Source: Microbacterium sufflavum
Lineage (GTDB): Bacteria > Actinomycetota > Actinomycetes > Actinomycetales > Microbacteriaceae
Direction: 5' to 3'
DNA: 64,000 bases
Assembly: GCF_023101165.1 (NCBI RefSeq)
Contig: NZ_CP078076.1
Coordinates: 2,170,001-2,234,000, forward strand
The notes below the pieces were generated by a model that saw only the letters and a program-made list of their open reading frames with translations, was not told the origin of the DNA and made no database searches. Shown one piece after another: positions 54,665 to 64,000 of the stretch; position 1 is the first letter of the stretch, and each line of letters starts with the position of its first letter. The translations under genes and the position numbers were made by a program.

Positions 54665-55795
54665 GTGAGCGCACTCGAGGACTACGTCGGCACGTTCGAC
54701 ACCGAACCCGGCTACCTGAACTGGGCGGCCTTCGGACCCCTCTCGCCCTCGGTGCGCGAGGAGGTGTTCGCGGACGCGGATCTCCTCGCGAGCGGGCGAC
54801 CGTCGTCCCTCGCGCTCGTCGCGGAGCGCATCGGCCAGGCGCAGGAGACGGTCGCGGAGCTGCTGGGAGCAGACGCCGCGGACGTCACCCTGCAGCCATC
54901 CTCCACGCACGGGCTTCAGCACGCGCTGTACGGCCTCACCGGCACCGTCGTCGCGTCCACCGCGGAGTTCCCGAGCGTCAGCCTCACGCTGGAGCGCGCA
55001 TCGGCCGCGTCGGACCGGGCCCTGACGCCGCGGTGGATCACACCCGCCGACGGCCGGGTCTCACCGGAGGCCGCGGCCGCGGCGCTGGACGACGAGGTCA
55101 CCGCGCTGGTCGTCAGCCACGTCGACTTCCGGACGGGGTACCGGGTCGACCTCGCGGCGCTGCGCGACGTGCTCGGGCCCGACCGGCTGCTGATCGTGGA
55201 TGCGGTCCAGTCGTTCGGCGTCGTCGACGTGGACTACACCGCAGCCGACGTGGTGATCGGCCACGGCTACAAGTGGCTCAGAGCGGCCAGGGGGAGCGGC
55301 TTCGCCTGGTTCTCCCCGCGCGCCAGAGAGCGCATCACCCCGGTCCTCTCCGGCATCACCGGCACGACGGCGACCGGGCTGGTGGTCGACGCGCTCCCCG
55401 GTCCCGCCGAGTCCGCGCGCGCCTACACCGTCAGCGTGCCCGACACCCTGGCTGCAGGGCGCCTCGCGATCGGAGCACGCGACGTGCGCGACGCCGGGGT
55501 CGCGGCGATCGAGTCGCGGCTCGCGGAGCACGTCGACACCGTGATCGAGATCGCGGACCGACACGGCATCGAGGTCGTGTCGCCGCGCGAACGCGAGCAC
55601 CGCGCCGGCATCGTGGCCCTCGCGCCCGAGGAGCCCGCGCGACTCGCCGCCGCCCTCGCGAACGCCGGCATCGTCGTGACCGCCCGCGGATCGTCGATCC
55701 GGATCGCGCCCCACGCCGGGACCGACGCCGAGACGCTCCGCCTGCTGGACGAGACCCTGCAGGCGTTCGGCCAGACGACGTTCATCGGCTCTTAA
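54665..55795 (+). CDS. Class V aminotransferase-fold PLP enzyme (cysteine-desulfurase-like)
   Basis: The 376-residue protein has the class V fold: the N-terminal YLNWAAFGPLSPSV, the motif TLQPSSTHGLQHALYGL, SHVDFRTGYRVDL, the cofactor Asp/Gln in VDAVQSFGVVDVD, and the PLP lysine in GHGYKWLRAARGSGF. No cysteine loop for sulfur transfer is visible, so it is more like isopenicillin-epimerase or kynureninase-like members than IscS. GTG start has CACAAT 6 nt upstream. It ends in TAA just before an AT-rich stretch. Confidence 0.88.
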   Translation: MSALEDYVGTFDTEPGYLNWAAFGPLSPSVREEVFADADLLASGRPSSLALVAERIGQAQETVAELLGADAADVTLQPSSTHGLQHALYGLTGTVVASTAEFPSVSLTLERASAASDRALTPRWITPADGRVSPEAAAAALDDEVTALVVSHVDFRTGYRVDLAALRDVLGPDRLLIVDAVQSFGVVDVDYTAADVVIGHGYKWLRAARGSGFAWFSPRARERITPVLSGITGTTATGLVVDALPGPAESARAYTVSVPDTLAAGRLAIGARDVRDAGVAAIESRLAEHVDTVIEIADRHGIEVVSPREREHRAGIVALAPEEPARLAAALANAGIVVTARGSSIRIAPHAGTDAETLRLLDETLQAFGQTTFIGS

Positions 55796-55953
55796 TATTC
55801 GCTGGCGTGTCGAGCCCGTGTTAATCCGGGGAGCGGTCGTACGGTCAAGGCATCGGGCAAGGCGCCCGGTCGGGTCGGCCTCCAGGTTCGCGACTCGTGA
55901 CCCCCTGGTCGACTCGTTCGCATAGCCGGGAATCCCCGGGTCGGGAGTGGGTC
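55796..55953 (+). promoter_or_regulatory. Structured leader and promoter of the PhoH-like gene
   Basis: The first part is AT-rich (TTAATATTCG, then GTTAATCC). It is followed by CGGGC-N5-GCCCG near 55855-55869, a direct repeat of CGACTCG about 19 bp apart and CCGGG-AATC-CCCGG near 55926-55939 just before the GGGAG ribosome site. The last hairpin could hide the ribosome site. No known riboswitch family was recognised. Confidence 0.45.
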
Positions 55954-57336
55954 GTGACCACACGTTCAGCGCAGCACACCGCCAGCACCGCGCAGCAGTC
56001 CACCCGTCAGTCCTCGAGAAGCACCTCGGCCGCGCAGCCCGATCAGGACCTGCGCACCTACGTGCTCGACACGTCGGTGCTGCTGAGCGATCCGCAGGCA
56101 TTCTTCCGATTCGCGGAGCACTCGATCGTGCTGCCCGTCGTGGTCATCAGCGAGCTCGAGGGCAAGCGGCACGACCCCGAGATCGGCTACTTCGCCCGCC
56201 AGGCGCTCCGTCACCTGGACGACCTCCGGGTCGAGCACGGGCGTCTGGACTTCCCGGTCGAGGTCGGCGAGGGCGGCACGCTCCGCGTCGACCTCGGCAA
56301 CACCGACCTCTCCGTGCTGCCCGTCGGCATCCGCCTGAGCGACAACGACAGCCGCATCCTCTCCGTCGCCATGCACCTCGCACAGGACGGACAGGACGTC
56401 ACGATCGTCTCGAAGGATCTCCCGATGCGAGTCAAGGCCGCGTCGCTCGGCCTGCGCGCCGAGGAGTACCTCGCCGAGCAGGCCGTGGACTCCGGGTGGA
56501 CCGGCATCGCGAGCCTCGACCTGTCCGGCGACGACATCAGCGACCTCTATGAGAGCGAGGTCGGGATCAGCGAAGACGTCAACGGGCTCCCCGTCAACAC
56601 GGGTCTCATCATCCACTCGGAGCGCGGATCGGCGCTCGGACGCGTCACCGGCGACGGCGAGTTCCGGCTGGTGCGCGGCGACCGCGACATCTTCGGGATG
56701 CACGGCCGCTCGGCCGAACAGCGCATCGCCATCGACCTGCTGCTCGACCCCGAGGTGGGCATCGTGTCGCTCGGCGGGCGTGCCGGAACGGGCAAGTCGG
56801 CCCTCGCCCTGTGCGCCGGACTGGAAGCGGTGCTGGAGCGGCAGCAGCAGAAGAAGATCATCGTCTTCCGGCCGCTGTTCGCCGTGGGCGGCCAGGAGCT
56901 CGGGTACCTCCCCGGCGATCAGGGCGAGAAGATGAACCCCTGGGGTCAGGCGGTGTACGACACCCTCGGGTCGGTCGTCTCGGGCAACGTGATCGACGAG
57001 GTCGTCGAGCGGGGGATGCTCGAGGTGCTGCCGCTCACCCACATCCGCGGACGCTCGCTGCACGACGCGTTCGTGATCGTCGACGAGGCGCAGTCCCTGG
57101 AGCGCAACGTGCTGCTCACGGTGCTCAGCCGCATGGGCCAGAACTCCCGCGTCATCCTCACGCACGACGTCGGTCAGCGCGACAACCTGCGCGTCGGACG
57201 CCACGACGGCATCGCCAGCGTGATCGAGACGCTCAAGGGACACGACCTCTTCGGTCATGTGACCCTCACCCGCTCGGAGCGTTCCGCGATCGCGGCCCTC
57301 GTCACCGAACTCCTGGAGGGCGGAGAGCTCAGCTGA
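55954..57336 (+). CDS. PIN-PhoH protein (PhoH2 type ATPase/RNase)
   Basis: The 460-residue protein joins a PIN ribonuclease domain (about residues 33-170; [10 protein letters not shown] with Asp39, [20 protein letters not shown]) to a PhoH ATPase domain with Walker [14 protein letters not shown] near 274 and IVDEAQ. Such fusions unwind and cut RNA with ATP. GTG 55954 follows GGGAG; a frame from 55897 adds non-conserved residues. The 158-bp leader may add control. No antitoxin-like gene is adjacent, unlike VapBC. Confidence 0.94.
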   Translation: MTTRSAQHTASTAQQSTRQSSRSTSAAQPDQDLRTYVLDTSVLLSDPQAFFRFAEHSIVLPVVVISELEGKRHDPEIGYFARQALRHLDDLRVEHGRLDFPVEVGEGGTLRVDLGNTDLSVLPVGIRLSDNDSRILSVAMHLAQDGQDVTIVSKDLPMRVKAASLGLRAEEYLAEQAVDSGWTGIASLDLSGDDISDLYESEVGISEDVNGLPVNTGLIIHSERGSALGRVTGDGEFRLVRGDRDIFGMHGRSAEQRIAIDLLLDPEVGIVSLGGRAGTGKSALALCAGLEAVLERQQQKKIIVFRPLFAVGGQELGYLPGDQGEKMNPWGQAVYDTLGSVVSGNVIDEVVERGMLEVLPLTHIRGRSLHDAFVIVDEAQSLERNVLLTVLSRMGQNSRVILTHDVGQRDNLRVGRHDGIASVIETLKGHDLFGHVTLTRSERSAIAALVTELLEGGELS

Positions 57337-57352
57337 CGAGGCCGGGAAAAAG

Positions 57353-57387
57353 CGGATGCCGCGGGGACCAGGTCCTCGCGGCATCCG
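57353..57387. terminator. Bidirectional hairpin between PhoH gene and fumC
   Basis: The arms CGGATGCCGCG and CGCGGCATCCG are perfect over 11 bp and can be extended by GGACC/GGTCC inside. It lies between convergent genes. Confidence 0.8.
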
Positions 57388-57406
57388 TCGTCTCAGCGAC
57401 CGGTGA

Positions 57407-58828
57407 TCATCCGGGATGCGTCATCGACAGCAGGTCGAGCTTCTCGTCCAGCTGCTCCAGCGTCAGGTCGCCGCGCTCGACGTAGCCCAGGTCGATCACC
57501 GCGTCGCGCACCGTGATGCCCCTCGCGACAGAGTGCTTCGCGATCTTCGCGGCGGCCTCGTAGCCGATCAGCTTGTTCAGCGGCGTCACGATCGACGGGC
57601 TCATGCCCGCGAACGCGGCGGCACGGTCGAGGTTCGCCTGCAGGCCGTCGATCGTCTTGTCGGCCAGCACGCGCGAGGCGTTCGCAAGGAGGCGGATCGA
57701 CTCGAGCAGCGCGGTGCCCATGACCGGGATCGCCACGTTCAGCTCGAACGCGCCGGACGCACCGGCCCACGCCACGGTCGCGTCGTTGCCGATGACACGG
57801 GCGCACACCATCAGCACGGCCTCGGGAACGACCGGGTTGACCTTGCCAGGCATGATCGAGGAGCCCGGCTGCAGATCGGGGATGTGCAGCTCGCCCAGAC
57901 CCGTGTTGGGGCCGGAGCCCATCCACCGGAGGTCGTTGTTGATCTTGGTGAGCGACACCGCGATCGTGCGCAGCGCGCCGGAGGCTTCGACCAGGCCGTC
58001 GCGGTTGGCCTGCGCCTCGAAGTGGTCCTTGGCCTCGGTGATGGGCAGCTCGGTCTCGGCGGCGAGCAGCTCGATGACCTTCTGCGGGAACCCGAGCGGC
58101 GTGTTGATGCCGGTGCCGACCGCCGTGCCGCCCAGCGGGACCTCGGCCACGCGGGGGAGGGCGGACTGCACGCGCTCGATGCCCAGGCGGATCTGACGGG
58201 CGTAGCCGCCGAACTCCTGTCCGAGGGTGACCGGCGTCGCATCCATGAGGTGCGTGCGGCCGGACTTGACCGCGTCCTTCCACAGCTCGGCCTTGGCCTC
58301 CAGCGCGACGGCGAGGTGGTCGAGCGCGGGGATCAGCGTGTCGATCAGGGCCTGCGTGACCGCGATGTGCACGGAGGTGGGGAACACGTCGTTCGACGAC
58401 TGCGAGGCGTTGACGTGGTCGTTCGGGTGCACCGTCGCGCCGAGGATGCGCGTGGCGAGAGTGGCCAGCACCTCGTTCATGTTCATGTTCGAGGACGTGC
58501 CGGAGCCGGTCTGGTACGTGTCGACCGGGAACTCGCCGTCGTGGGCGCCGGACGCCACCTGGTCGGCGGCCTGGGCGATCGCGTCGGCGATGGCACCGTC
58601 GAGCGTGCCGAGTTCCTTGTTCGCCAGCGCCGCCGCCTTCTTGATGCGCGCGAGCGCGGCGATCTGCGCCGACTCCAGGCCCTTGCCGGAGATCGGGAAG
58701 TTCTCCACGGCGCGCTGCGTCTGCGCACCGTAGAGCGCGTTCACGGGCACACGCACCTCACCCATCGTGTCGTGTTCGATGCGGTAGCCCTGCTCGTTCG
58801 CGCCGCTGAGCTGGTTGGCGTCGGTCAT
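57407..58828 (-). CDS. fumC: Fumarate hydratase, class II
   Basis: The 473-residue TCA-cycle enzyme hydrates fumarate to malate without an iron-sulfur cluster. Signatures: [41 protein letters not shown] with the catalytic His, [17 protein letters not shown], and the mobile loop [12 protein letters not shown]. The ATG at 58828 follows AAGGAGGG and overlaps the carbonic anhydrase stop by 4 bp. It is last in the chain xseA, xseB, DUF4245, CA, fumC. Confidence 0.97.
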   Translation of the reverse strand: MTDANQLSGANEQGYRIEHDTMGEVRVPVNALYGAQTQRAVENFPISGKGLESAQIAALARIKKAAALANKELGTLDGAIADAIAQAADQVASGAHDGEFPVDTYQTGSGTSSNMNMNEVLATLATRILGATVHPNDHVNASQSSNDVFPTSVHIAVTQALIDTLIPALDHLAVALEAKAELWKDAVKSGRTHLMDATPVTLGQEFGGYARQIRLGIERVQSALPRVAEVPLGGTAVGTGINTPLGFPQKVIELLAAETELPITEAKDHFEAQANRDGLVEASGALRTIAVSLTKINNDLRWMGSGPNTGLGELHIPDLQPGSSIMPGKVNPVVPEAVLMVCARVIGNDATVAWAGASGAFELNVAIPVMGTALLESIRLLANASRVLADKTIDGLQANLDRAAAFAGMSPSIVTPLNKLIGYEAAAKIAKHSVARGITVRDAVIDLGYVERGDLTLEQLDEKLDLLSMTHPG

Positions 58829-59499
58829 TCCGAACCCTCCTTGGTTGCGGGGACGGTCCCCTCGGTGTCGATCCCGACCGTGATGACGGGCACAGCCTCG
58901 CCCTCGGCCAGACGGTAGTTGGCGCCGACGATCCCGAGGCGGCCCTCGGCGACGGCGTTGCTGATGATCTCCGACGACTGCAGCAGGTCGTGCACCGTGT
59001 TGCGCAGGTGCTCGCGGCCGACCAGCTCGGCGTCGATGTCGGCGACCGTGGCACCCCCGCTCTCCGCCAGCACCTTGCGGGCGGCGGGCACGATCGGCGC
59101 GATCAGCTTCCAGATGTGCGGGGGGAGCGGTGCCGCGTCGATCGCGGTGCCGTCGATCGCGGCTCGCACCGCGCCGCACGAGTCGTGCGCGAGCACCACG
59201 ATGAGCGGCACCTCCAGCACCGCGACCGCATACTCCAGGCTCGCGACGATCGACTCGCCCATCACCTGACCGGCGTTGCGCACCACGAACAGGTCGCCGA
59301 GGCCCAGGTCGAAGATGATCTCCGCCGCGAGGCGGGAGTCGGCGCATCCGAAGAGCGTGGCGACCGGGTGCTGGGCGGCGGTCAGGTCTTTGCGGCGGGC
59401 GACGTTCTGGTTCGGGTGCTGAGGCTCGTCGCGGACGAAGCGGCGGTTGCCTTCCTGCATCTGCGTCCAGGCGGCGGAAGGAGTGAGCGGGTGGGTCAT
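58825..59499 (-). CDS. Beta-carbonic anhydrase
   Basis: The 224-residue enzyme interconverts CO2 and bicarbonate, useful to the PEP carboxylase reaction. Zinc ligands are Cys52 (with Asp54 and Arg56 in CADSR), His105 and Cys108 (HDSCGAV), all present. GGAGG is 5 nt before the ATG at 59499. It overlaps DUF4245 upstream and fumC downstream by 4 bp each, so its amount should follow theirs. Confidence 0.95.
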   Translation of the reverse strand: MTHPLTPSAAWTQMQEGNRRFVRDEPQHPNQNVARRKDLTAAQHPVATLFGCADSRLAAEIIFDLGLGDLFVVRNAGQVMGESIVASLEYAVAVLEVPLIVVLAHDSCGAVRAAIDGTAIDAAPLPPHIWKLIAPIVPAARKVLAESGGATVADIDAELVGREHLRNTVHDLLQSSEIISNAVAEGRLGIVGANYRLAEGEAVPVITVGIDTEGTVPATKEGSE

Positions 59500-60140
59500 C
59501 GGGCCTCCGTGACGGTGCGGATCTGAGGGACGAGCGACTCGGCGAGCTCGGCGGTCGAGTCCGCCGAGCGGGAGCCGTAGAGGAGCACGTAGTCGTCGCC
59601 GGCCTGTGTGCCGATGGCGTACGAGATGTTGGCGTCGGCGCCGGCGTTTCCTGGCTTGTACACGTCCCATTCCAGCCCGCCGATGCGGATCGTCTCGGTG
59701 GGGGCGATGCCGTTCAGGCGCTGCGGGGCCCAGGAGGCATCGGCGTCGAAGGCCTGCGCGAGCTTGATGAACCCGCGCTCGTCCTGGGCCGCGGGGGCCA
59801 GCGTGACCTCCCAGACGACCGTGGCTCCGCTCTGCAGCTCCGCGGCGTTGACGCGCCAGAACTTCCCGGTCTCCGGCACGATCACGGGCCCGCCCATGGA
59901 CGACTCGACATCGGCGGCGATGCCCGCGACGTCGATGGGCTTCTGCGCCACCGGCTCGCCGCGCGGGACCACGAGCACGATGACGAGCACCACCGCGAGG
60001 GTCACCAGGAGCGCGGCGACCAGGTTGCGGACGGTCTGGCTGGATCGATACGCCTTGCTGGATGCGGCCTTGCGGGCCGCGGTCTCCTCCGCCGTCTCCG
60101 GACGGCCGAGGTCGGCGTTGATGGCGGGGCCCTTGCTCAT
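59496..60140 (-). CDS. DUF4245 membrane protein
   Basis: The 214-residue protein has a short cytoplasmic start, one membrane helix ([20 protein letters not shown]) and an outer domain ([23 protein letters not shown], then [14 protein letters not shown]). The family is actinobacterial and regularly stands next to xseB. 4-bp overlaps on both sides put it in one operon with xseB and the carbonic anhydrase. Function unknown. Confidence 0.92.
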   Translation of the reverse strand: MSKGPAINADLGRPETAEETAARKAASSKAYRSSQTVRNLVAALLVTLAVVLVIVLVVPRGEPVAQKPIDVAGIAADVESSMGGPVIVPETGKFWRVNAAELQSGATVVWEVTLAPAAQDERGFIKLAQAFDADASWAPQRLNGIAPTETIRIGGLEWDVYKPGNAGADANISYAIGTQAGDDYVLLYGSRSADSTAELAESLVPQIRTVTEAR

Positions 60141-60376
60141 GACGCCCCGTCCGTCTCGGCGTCACCGGCGGCGGCGCGTGCCGCTTCCAGGCGGCGCTTG
60201 GCGCCCAGCAGCCATTCCTCGCAGCGGGCGGCGAGCGCTTCTCCGCGCTCCCACAGCGCCAGCGACTGCTCGAGGGTCGGAGCGCCCTGCTCCAGCTCGG
60301 CGACCACGCGGACGAGCTCGTCCCGGGCGGCCTCGAACGACAGCGTGTCCACAGGGGTGTCGTTCAGCGCGCTCAC
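60137..60376 (-). CDS. xseB: Exodeoxyribonuclease VII small subunit
   Basis: The 79-residue helical subunit shows the family pattern [20 protein letters not shown], then [23 protein letters not shown]. Several copies bind the XseA tail to form the nuclease that degrades single-stranded DNA. It overlaps DUF4245 by 4 bp and starts 36 bp after xseA. Confidence 0.95.
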   Translation of the reverse strand: MSALNDTPVDTLSFEAARDELVRVVAELEQGAPTLEQSLALWERGEALAARCEEWLLGAKRRLEAARAAAGDAETDGAS

Positions 60377-60412
60377 TCCTCCATCCTACGTCGTGGCGCG
60401 GACGCGCCCGGT

Positions 60413-61690
60413 TCAGGCGCCTTCCGCGATCTCGCCCTCCGAGCGCGCGGCGACCGACCCGCGGTCGACCGTGATCGTCAGGGCGCTACCGGCCGGGGCG
60501 TCCGCCGCATCCCGCAGGATCACGCCCCCGTCGAGGTGCGCGATCGCATAGCCGCGGGCGAGGGTCGCGGCGGGGGAGAGGGCACGCAGCGACGCCCGCA
60601 GCTCGCTGGTGCGACGGCTGGCATCGTCGAGCTGGCGCTGCACGGCATCGCGTCCGCGCGACACCAGCAGCCAGGACTCCTGCGCGCGGGTGTCGATGAT
60701 CGGATCGGGCGAGCGCAGGACCGGTCGCGACCGCAGCTGCTCGAGCTGAGCGATGTCGTGGGTGAGGCGCTGCGTGACCCGCGTGGTCGCGCGCGACCGG
60801 AGCTGGGCGATCAGCGCGCGCTGCTCGCCGACGTCGGGCACCACGCGCTTGGCGGCGTCCGTCGGGGTGGAGGCACGGAGGTCGGCAACGTCGTCGAGCA
60901 GCGGGTGGTCGTTCTCGTGCCCGATGGCGCTGACGACCGGGGTGCGCGCGGCCGCGACCGCGCGCACCAGCCGCTCGTCGCTGAAGCCCAGGAGCGTCTG
61001 GGGGTCGCCGCCGCCGCGGGCGATGATGATCACGTCCACGTCGGGGTCGGCGTCGAGCCGGGCGAGTGCGGCCAGGGTGTCGGGCACGCAGCGGTCGCCC
61101 TGGACGGCCGCGTACTCGGTGCGGAAGCGCACCTGCGGCCACCGCAGCTCGGCGTTGCGGTGCACGTCCTTCTCGGCGTCGGAGCGCTCGCCCGTGATGA
61201 GTCCGATCACGTGCGGGAGGAAGGGGAGGCGCAGCTTTCGGCCGGCGTCGAAGAGCCCCTCCTGCCGCAGCTGCACGCGCAGCTTCTCCAGGCGCTCGAG
61301 CTGATCGCCGAGGCCGACGTGCTTCATCGCCGAGACCGCGAAGCTGAAGTCGCCCGACTTCACGAAGTAGTCCGCCTTGACCGCCGCGACCACGTGGTCG
61401 CCGACGCCGAGATCGGCTGGGATGCGCCCGCGCACGCTCGACCAGATCCGGATCGAGATCTGCGCGTCGGAGCGCGTATCCTTCAGCCGGGCGAACACGT
61501 TTCCGGCGCGCTGGTTCCACGACGTGATCTCGCCCTCGACCCACACCGTGTTCCAGCGGGCGACGAAGTCGCGGATGGTGGCGTTGAGCCGGGCGACGGA
61601 GGTGGGTGCCTGTGCGGTGGAGTCACGCGGGGCGACGGCGTCGGCGGGCGGGGTCTCACCCGGTCCGGTCGTCGCTTCGAAGACTGTCAT
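60413..61690 (-). CDS. xseA: Exodeoxyribonuclease VII large subunit
   Basis: The 425-residue catalytic subunit has an N-terminal OB-fold (NTVWVEGEITSWNQRAGNVFARLKD) and the nuclease core GLITGERSDAEKDVHRNAELRWP, ARGGGDPQTLLGFSDERLVRAVA, SAIGHENDHPLLDDVADLRASTPTDAA in spaced pieces. The C-terminal helix region binds XseB. I start it at ATG 61690 after GGGAG; the longer frame from 61729 has no site. It is divergent from ispH, 64 bp apart. Confidence 0.95.
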   Translation of the reverse strand: MTVFEATTGPGETPPADAVAPRDSTAQAPTSVARLNATIRDFVARWNTVWVEGEITSWNQRAGNVFARLKDTRSDAQISIRIWSSVRGRIPADLGVGDHVVAAVKADYFVKSGDFSFAVSAMKHVGLGDQLERLEKLRVQLRQEGLFDAGRKLRLPFLPHVIGLITGERSDAEKDVHRNAELRWPQVRFRTEYAAVQGDRCVPDTLAALARLDADPDVDVIIIARGGGDPQTLLGFSDERLVRAVAAARTPVVSAIGHENDHPLLDDVADLRASTPTDAAKRVVPDVGEQRALIAQLRSRATTRVTQRLTHDIAQLEQLRSRPVLRSPDPIIDTRAQESWLLVSRGRDAVQRQLDDASRRTSELRASLRALSPAATLARGYAIAHLDGGVILRDAADAPAGSALTITVDRGSVAARSEGEIAEGA

Positions 61691-61742
61691 CTGCTCCCGT
61701 TCCCGCCCGGGCTCTCCCCGGCCTCGCACAGCTGTACGGCGA

Positions 61743-61748
61743 TAGAAT
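61743..61748 (+). promoter_or_regulatory. Leaderless -10 box, ispH
   Basis: TAGAAT, 6 nt before GTG 61755. Confidence 0.7.
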
Positions 61749-61754
61749 TCCGGT

Positions 61755-62837
61755 GTGACCTCGACAGCCGTGCATCTTCCCGTCCCCCGCCTTCCTCGCG
61801 TGCGTGCGGCGGCAGGGCGGCTTCAGGATAACCCGGTGCCAGGACGCAAGCGCGTGCTGCTCGCCGCGCCGCGCGGATACTGTGCCGGCGTGGATCGCGC
61901 TGTGGTGGCGGTGGAGAAGGCCCTCGAGCGTTACGGCGCCCCGGTCTATGTGCGCAAGCAGATCGTGCACAACATCCACGTCGTCACCGAGCTCGAGGCG
62001 AAGGGGGCGATCTTCGTCGAGGAGGTCGACGAGGTGCCCGAGGGAGCCCACGTCGTCTTCAGCGCGCACGGGGTCTCTCCCGCCGTGGTGAATGCCGCGT
62101 CCGACCGGGGACTGCACGCGATCGACGCGACCTGCCCGCTCGTGACGAAGGTGCACCGCGAGGCGGTGCGGTTCGCGCGCGACGACTTCGAGATCCTCCT
62201 GATCGGGCACGACGGGCACGAGGAGGTGGAGGGCACCGCGGGCGAGGCCCCCGACCACGTCACGGTCGTCAACTCTCCCGAGGAGGCCGACACCGTCCAG
62301 GTGAAGGACCCGTCGAAGGTGGTGTGGCTGTCGCAGACGACGCTCTCGGTCGACGAGACGATGGAGACCGTCAATCGTCTGCGCACCCGCTTCCCCGAGC
62401 TGCACAACCCGCCGTCCGACGACATCTGCTACGCCACTCAGAACCGCCAGGTCGCGATCAAGAAGGTCGCGGCGGGCGCGGATCTGGTGATCGTGGTCGG
62501 ATCGGCCAACTCCTCCAACAGCGTGCGCCTGGTCGAGGTCGCGCTCGAGTACGGGGCGAAGGCGGCGTACCGGGTCGACTACGCCGAGGAGATCCAGCAG
62601 GAGTGGCTCGACGGCGTCGAGACCGTCGGTGTCACCAGCGGCGCCTCGGTGCCGGAGGTGCTGGTGCGTGAGGTGCTCGACGCGATCGGCGACGCGGGGT
62701 ACCGCGACGTCGAGGAGGTGCGCACCGCGGAGGAGGACCTGATGTTCTCCCTGCCGAAGGAGCTGCGCCAGGACCCGTCCGGCCAGCGCGACGCCCGCGC
62801 CCTCGGAGGCCGTGCCTCCGCCGGAGCAGGCGCGTAG
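61755..62837 (+). CDS. ispH: 4-hydroxy-3-methylbut-2-enyl diphosphate reductase
   Basis: The 360-residue iron-sulfur enzyme makes IPP and DMAPP in the last MEP-pathway step. Cluster cysteines are in [21 protein letters not shown] and [12 protein letters not shown]; the proton-relay Glu is in the EETMETV-like region and [10 protein letters not shown] is the substrate loop. A leading 35-residue extension precedes the core. GTG 61755 has TAGAAT 6 nt upstream. The product feeds uppS, also in this window. Confidence 0.96.
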   Translation: MTSTAVHLPVPRLPRVRAAAGRLQDNPVPGRKRVLLAAPRGYCAGVDRAVVAVEKALERYGAPVYVRKQIVHNIHVVTELEAKGAIFVEEVDEVPEGAHVVFSAHGVSPAVVNAASDRGLHAIDATCPLVTKVHREAVRFARDDFEILLIGHDGHEEVEGTAGEAPDHVTVVNSPEEADTVQVKDPSKVVWLSQTTLSVDETMETVNRLRTRFPELHNPPSDDICYATQNRQVAIKKVAAGADLVIVVGSANSSNSVRLVEVALEYGAKAAYRVDYAEEIQQEWLDGVETVGVTSGASVPEVLVREVLDAIGDAGYRDVEEVRTAEEDLMFSLPKELRQDPSGQRDARALGGRASAGAGA

Positions 62838-62839
62838 CG

Positions 62840-63628
62840 TTGAGCGCGGCGGAGGCGGAGCCGACCCTCATCGGGTCGGTGCAGCGCGCGCTCCGCCTCG
62901 TCGACATCGTCGCGAACTCCCCGCGACCGCTGCCGCCCAAGATGCTCGCCGCGATCACGGGTCTCACTCCCGGCACCACGTACAACCTGGTGCGTACGCT
63001 CGTGCACGAGGGCTACCTGAGCGCGGAGCCCGACGGCCTCGTGCTCGGCACCCGGTTTCCGGCGTTCCAGCAGCAGGGCGACTCGCGCGGCGTGTTCCTG
63101 GCCCGCGTGCGCGCGGCGCTCCGGGCAGTCACCGAGGACCTCGGCGCGACGGCCTATCTCTCGCGCTTCGCGGACGGTGAGCTGCATCTCGTGGACATCG
63201 TCGACGCGGAACGCAACCCCCGGGTCGAGCTGTGGGTCGGGCTGCACTCCAGCGCGCATGCCACGGCCCTCGGCAAGCAGATTCTGGCCGAGCTGCCCGA
63301 CGAGGAGCGTCGCGACTACCTGTCGCGTCACCGCCTGGAGGAGCTCACCCCGCGGACCATCAGCGACCGGCGGACGCTGCTCACCCAGCTGGAGCAGTCG
63401 CCGGGCTGGGCTGTCGACCAGGAGGAATACGCGATCGGCGCGACGTGCGTGGCGGTGCCGGTGATCGCCCCCGGGGTGACGGCCTCGCTCGCGATCTCGC
63501 TGCCGGCGGACCAGGCGGTGGTGGATCGCCGGCTCGTCTCCCGCCTGCAGCGCTCCGCCCGCAATCTGTCGCTGCAGCTCGGGGCCGACGCGCTCGGCAG
63601 CGGGCAGGGCGACGAGTTCACTATCTGA
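62840..63628 (+). CDS. IclR-family transcriptional regulator
   Basis: The 262-residue regulator has an N-terminal winged helix (SVQRALRLVDIVANSPRPLPP, then TGLTPGTTYNLVRTLVHEGYL). The C-terminal IclR effector domain follows (LHLVDIVDAERNPRVELWVGLHSSAHATALGKQIL, QEEYAIGATCVAVPV). Its start is probably the TTG at 62840, 2 bp after the ispH stop; there is no clear ribosome site, so it may rely on coupling. Such regulators often sense aromatic or small organic acids. Target unknown. Confidence 0.88.
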   Translation: MSAAEAEPTLIGSVQRALRLVDIVANSPRPLPPKMLAAITGLTPGTTYNLVRTLVHEGYLSAEPDGLVLGTRFPAFQQQGDSRGVFLARVRAALRAVTEDLGATAYLSRFADGELHLVDIVDAERNPRVELWVGLHSSAHATALGKQILAELPDEERRDYLSRHRLEELTPRTISDRRTLLTQLEQSPGWAVDQEEYAIGATCVAVPVIAPGVTASLAISLPADQAVVDRRLVSRLQRSARNLSLQLGADALGSGQGDEFTI

Positions 63629-63739
63629 ATTCCGACCCCTGGTTCTTCCGGCCGCGGGTTCCTACCATGGAAGGAGCAGCGCGATACAGAGCGCTGCCGA
63701 TCGCCAGAGGCGTCCCCAGCGCCGGCGACCGACCTGGAT

Positions 63740-63762
63740 GAGGAGCATCCCCAGTGCTCCTC
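63740..63762 (+). terminator. Hairpin downstream of IclR gene
   Basis: The perfect 8-bp arms GAGGAGCA and TGCTCCTC enclose 7 nt. Two larger inverted repeats follow: GCGGCCCC/GGGGCCGC (63767-63802) and GTCTCCG/CGGAGAC (63807-63843), leading up to the promoter of the last gene. Confidence 0.55.
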
Positions 63763-63851
63763 TCCCGCGGCCCCCGAGGAGTCCCCACTTCTCCGGGGCC
63801 GCCACCGTCTCCGGAGGTCTTCGGCTGGGAGCCGGTCGGAGACACGCGCGT

Positions 63852-63857
63852 TAGCAT
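63852..63857 (+). promoter_or_regulatory. Leaderless -10 box, DUF6264-type gene
   Basis: TAGCAT, 6 nt before ATG 63864. Confidence 0.65.
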
Positions 63858-63863
63858 GGCGGC

Positions 63864-64000
63864 ATGACAGATCAGCGCCCGCGCTACGGTGAGATCGCGA
63901 CGCCGGAGGAGCAGCGCCTGGCCCGCGGTCTGCCGCTCATCGACGAGGCCGTGCCGGCGCCCACGGCTCCGGCGTTCCCCGCCCCGGCGCCCGCGCCGGC
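63864..64000 (+). CDS. DUF6264-type membrane protein, partial (window edge)
   Basis: Only 45 codons are visible: TDQRPRYGEIATPEEQRLARG followed by a Pro/Ala-rich stretch. This opening resembles DUF6264 proteins of Microbacteriaceae, which continue with several membrane helices. The ATG has TAGCAT exactly 6 nt upstream. The remainder is outside the window, so the assignment is tentative. Confidence 0.6.
   Translation, partial: MTDQRPRYGEIATPEEQRLARGLPLIDEAVPAPTAPAFPAPAPAP

Noticed and set aside
58918..59526. Plus-strand frames over the beta-carbonic anhydrase
   Set aside because: Shadows of a well-supported operon on the other strand.

Overview
The window is about 70% G+C and shows the gene neighbourhoods of an actinobacterium. 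These are xseA-xseB-DUF4245-fumC beside ispH, greA next to a DUF4307 protein, eno followed by an FtsB/DivIC-like protein and DUF501, and a DUF6264-type protein at the right edge. With PEP carboxykinase (GTP), NADP-glutamate dehydrogenase and PEP carboxylase close together and no mycolate or ESX genes, I infer family Microbacteriaceae, most probably Microbacterium. This is an inference from gene content; no 16S gene is present.

Layout. 1-2113: two tandem S10-type serine carboxypeptidases on the minus strand, the first cut by the window edge. 2160-5578: a RamB/ScfR-like XRE regulator divergent from pckG, sharing a promoter with a clear inverted repeat. 5721-7613: a fused ABC exporter. 7693-8285: a small HTH gene, twin operators and a VapC-toxin remnant. 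8286-11368: an MHS-family transporter, a phosphoesterase coupled to an unknown protein, and a small membrane protein. 11422-15038: a riboflavin operon ribD-ribE-ribBA-ribH with overlapping genes under an FMN riboswitch. 15115-20885: Fpg/Nei glycosylase, GNAT acetyltransferase, mfd and a gamma-carbonic-anhydrase-like protein. 20949-28425: gdhA, ppc, nhaA, mazG and hisS. 28481-35687: an accessory block (SGNH hydrolase, VOC protein, AraC-type regulator, APC permease, hotdog protein, a GntR/DUF1648/CPBP operon, O-methyltransferase). 35814-41155: eno, FtsB-like, DUF501, a membrane-anchored subtilase and NDH-2. 41363-43625: two conserved unknown genes and an odd tRNA with a UAA anticodon. 43728-51606: PLP aldolase/racemase-fold protein, sugar-lactone oxidase, lemA, a secreted protein plus an HTH_42 glycosylase-like protein, an AI-2E family protein and ilvA. 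51674-54631: greA, DUF4307, a small membrane protein, a hemolysin-III homologue and uppS. 54665-63628: class-V aminotransferase, PhoH, fumC, beta-carbonic anhydrase, DUF4245, xseB, xseA, ispH and an IclR regulator. 63864 to the end: start of a DUF6264-type gene.

How the genes work together. Central carbon flux at the PEP-pyruvate-oxaloacetate node is well represented by pckG, ppc, eno and fumC, with a probable carbon-source regulator beside pckG. Riboflavin synthesis forms one FMN-sensing unit. DNA repair is represented by mfd, fpg-like, xseAB and the HTH_42 protein. Envelope and isoprenoid work is represented by uppS, ispH, the FtsB-like protein and CPBP/DUF1648.

A feature seen throughout is that at least 22 genes carry a -10-like hexamer of the TANNNT type whose last base lies exactly 6 nt (once 7 nt) before the ATG or GTG. 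This is the layout of leaderless transcripts, and I used it to choose several start codons. There is no CRISPR array, insertion sequence, prophage or rRNA operon in the window.
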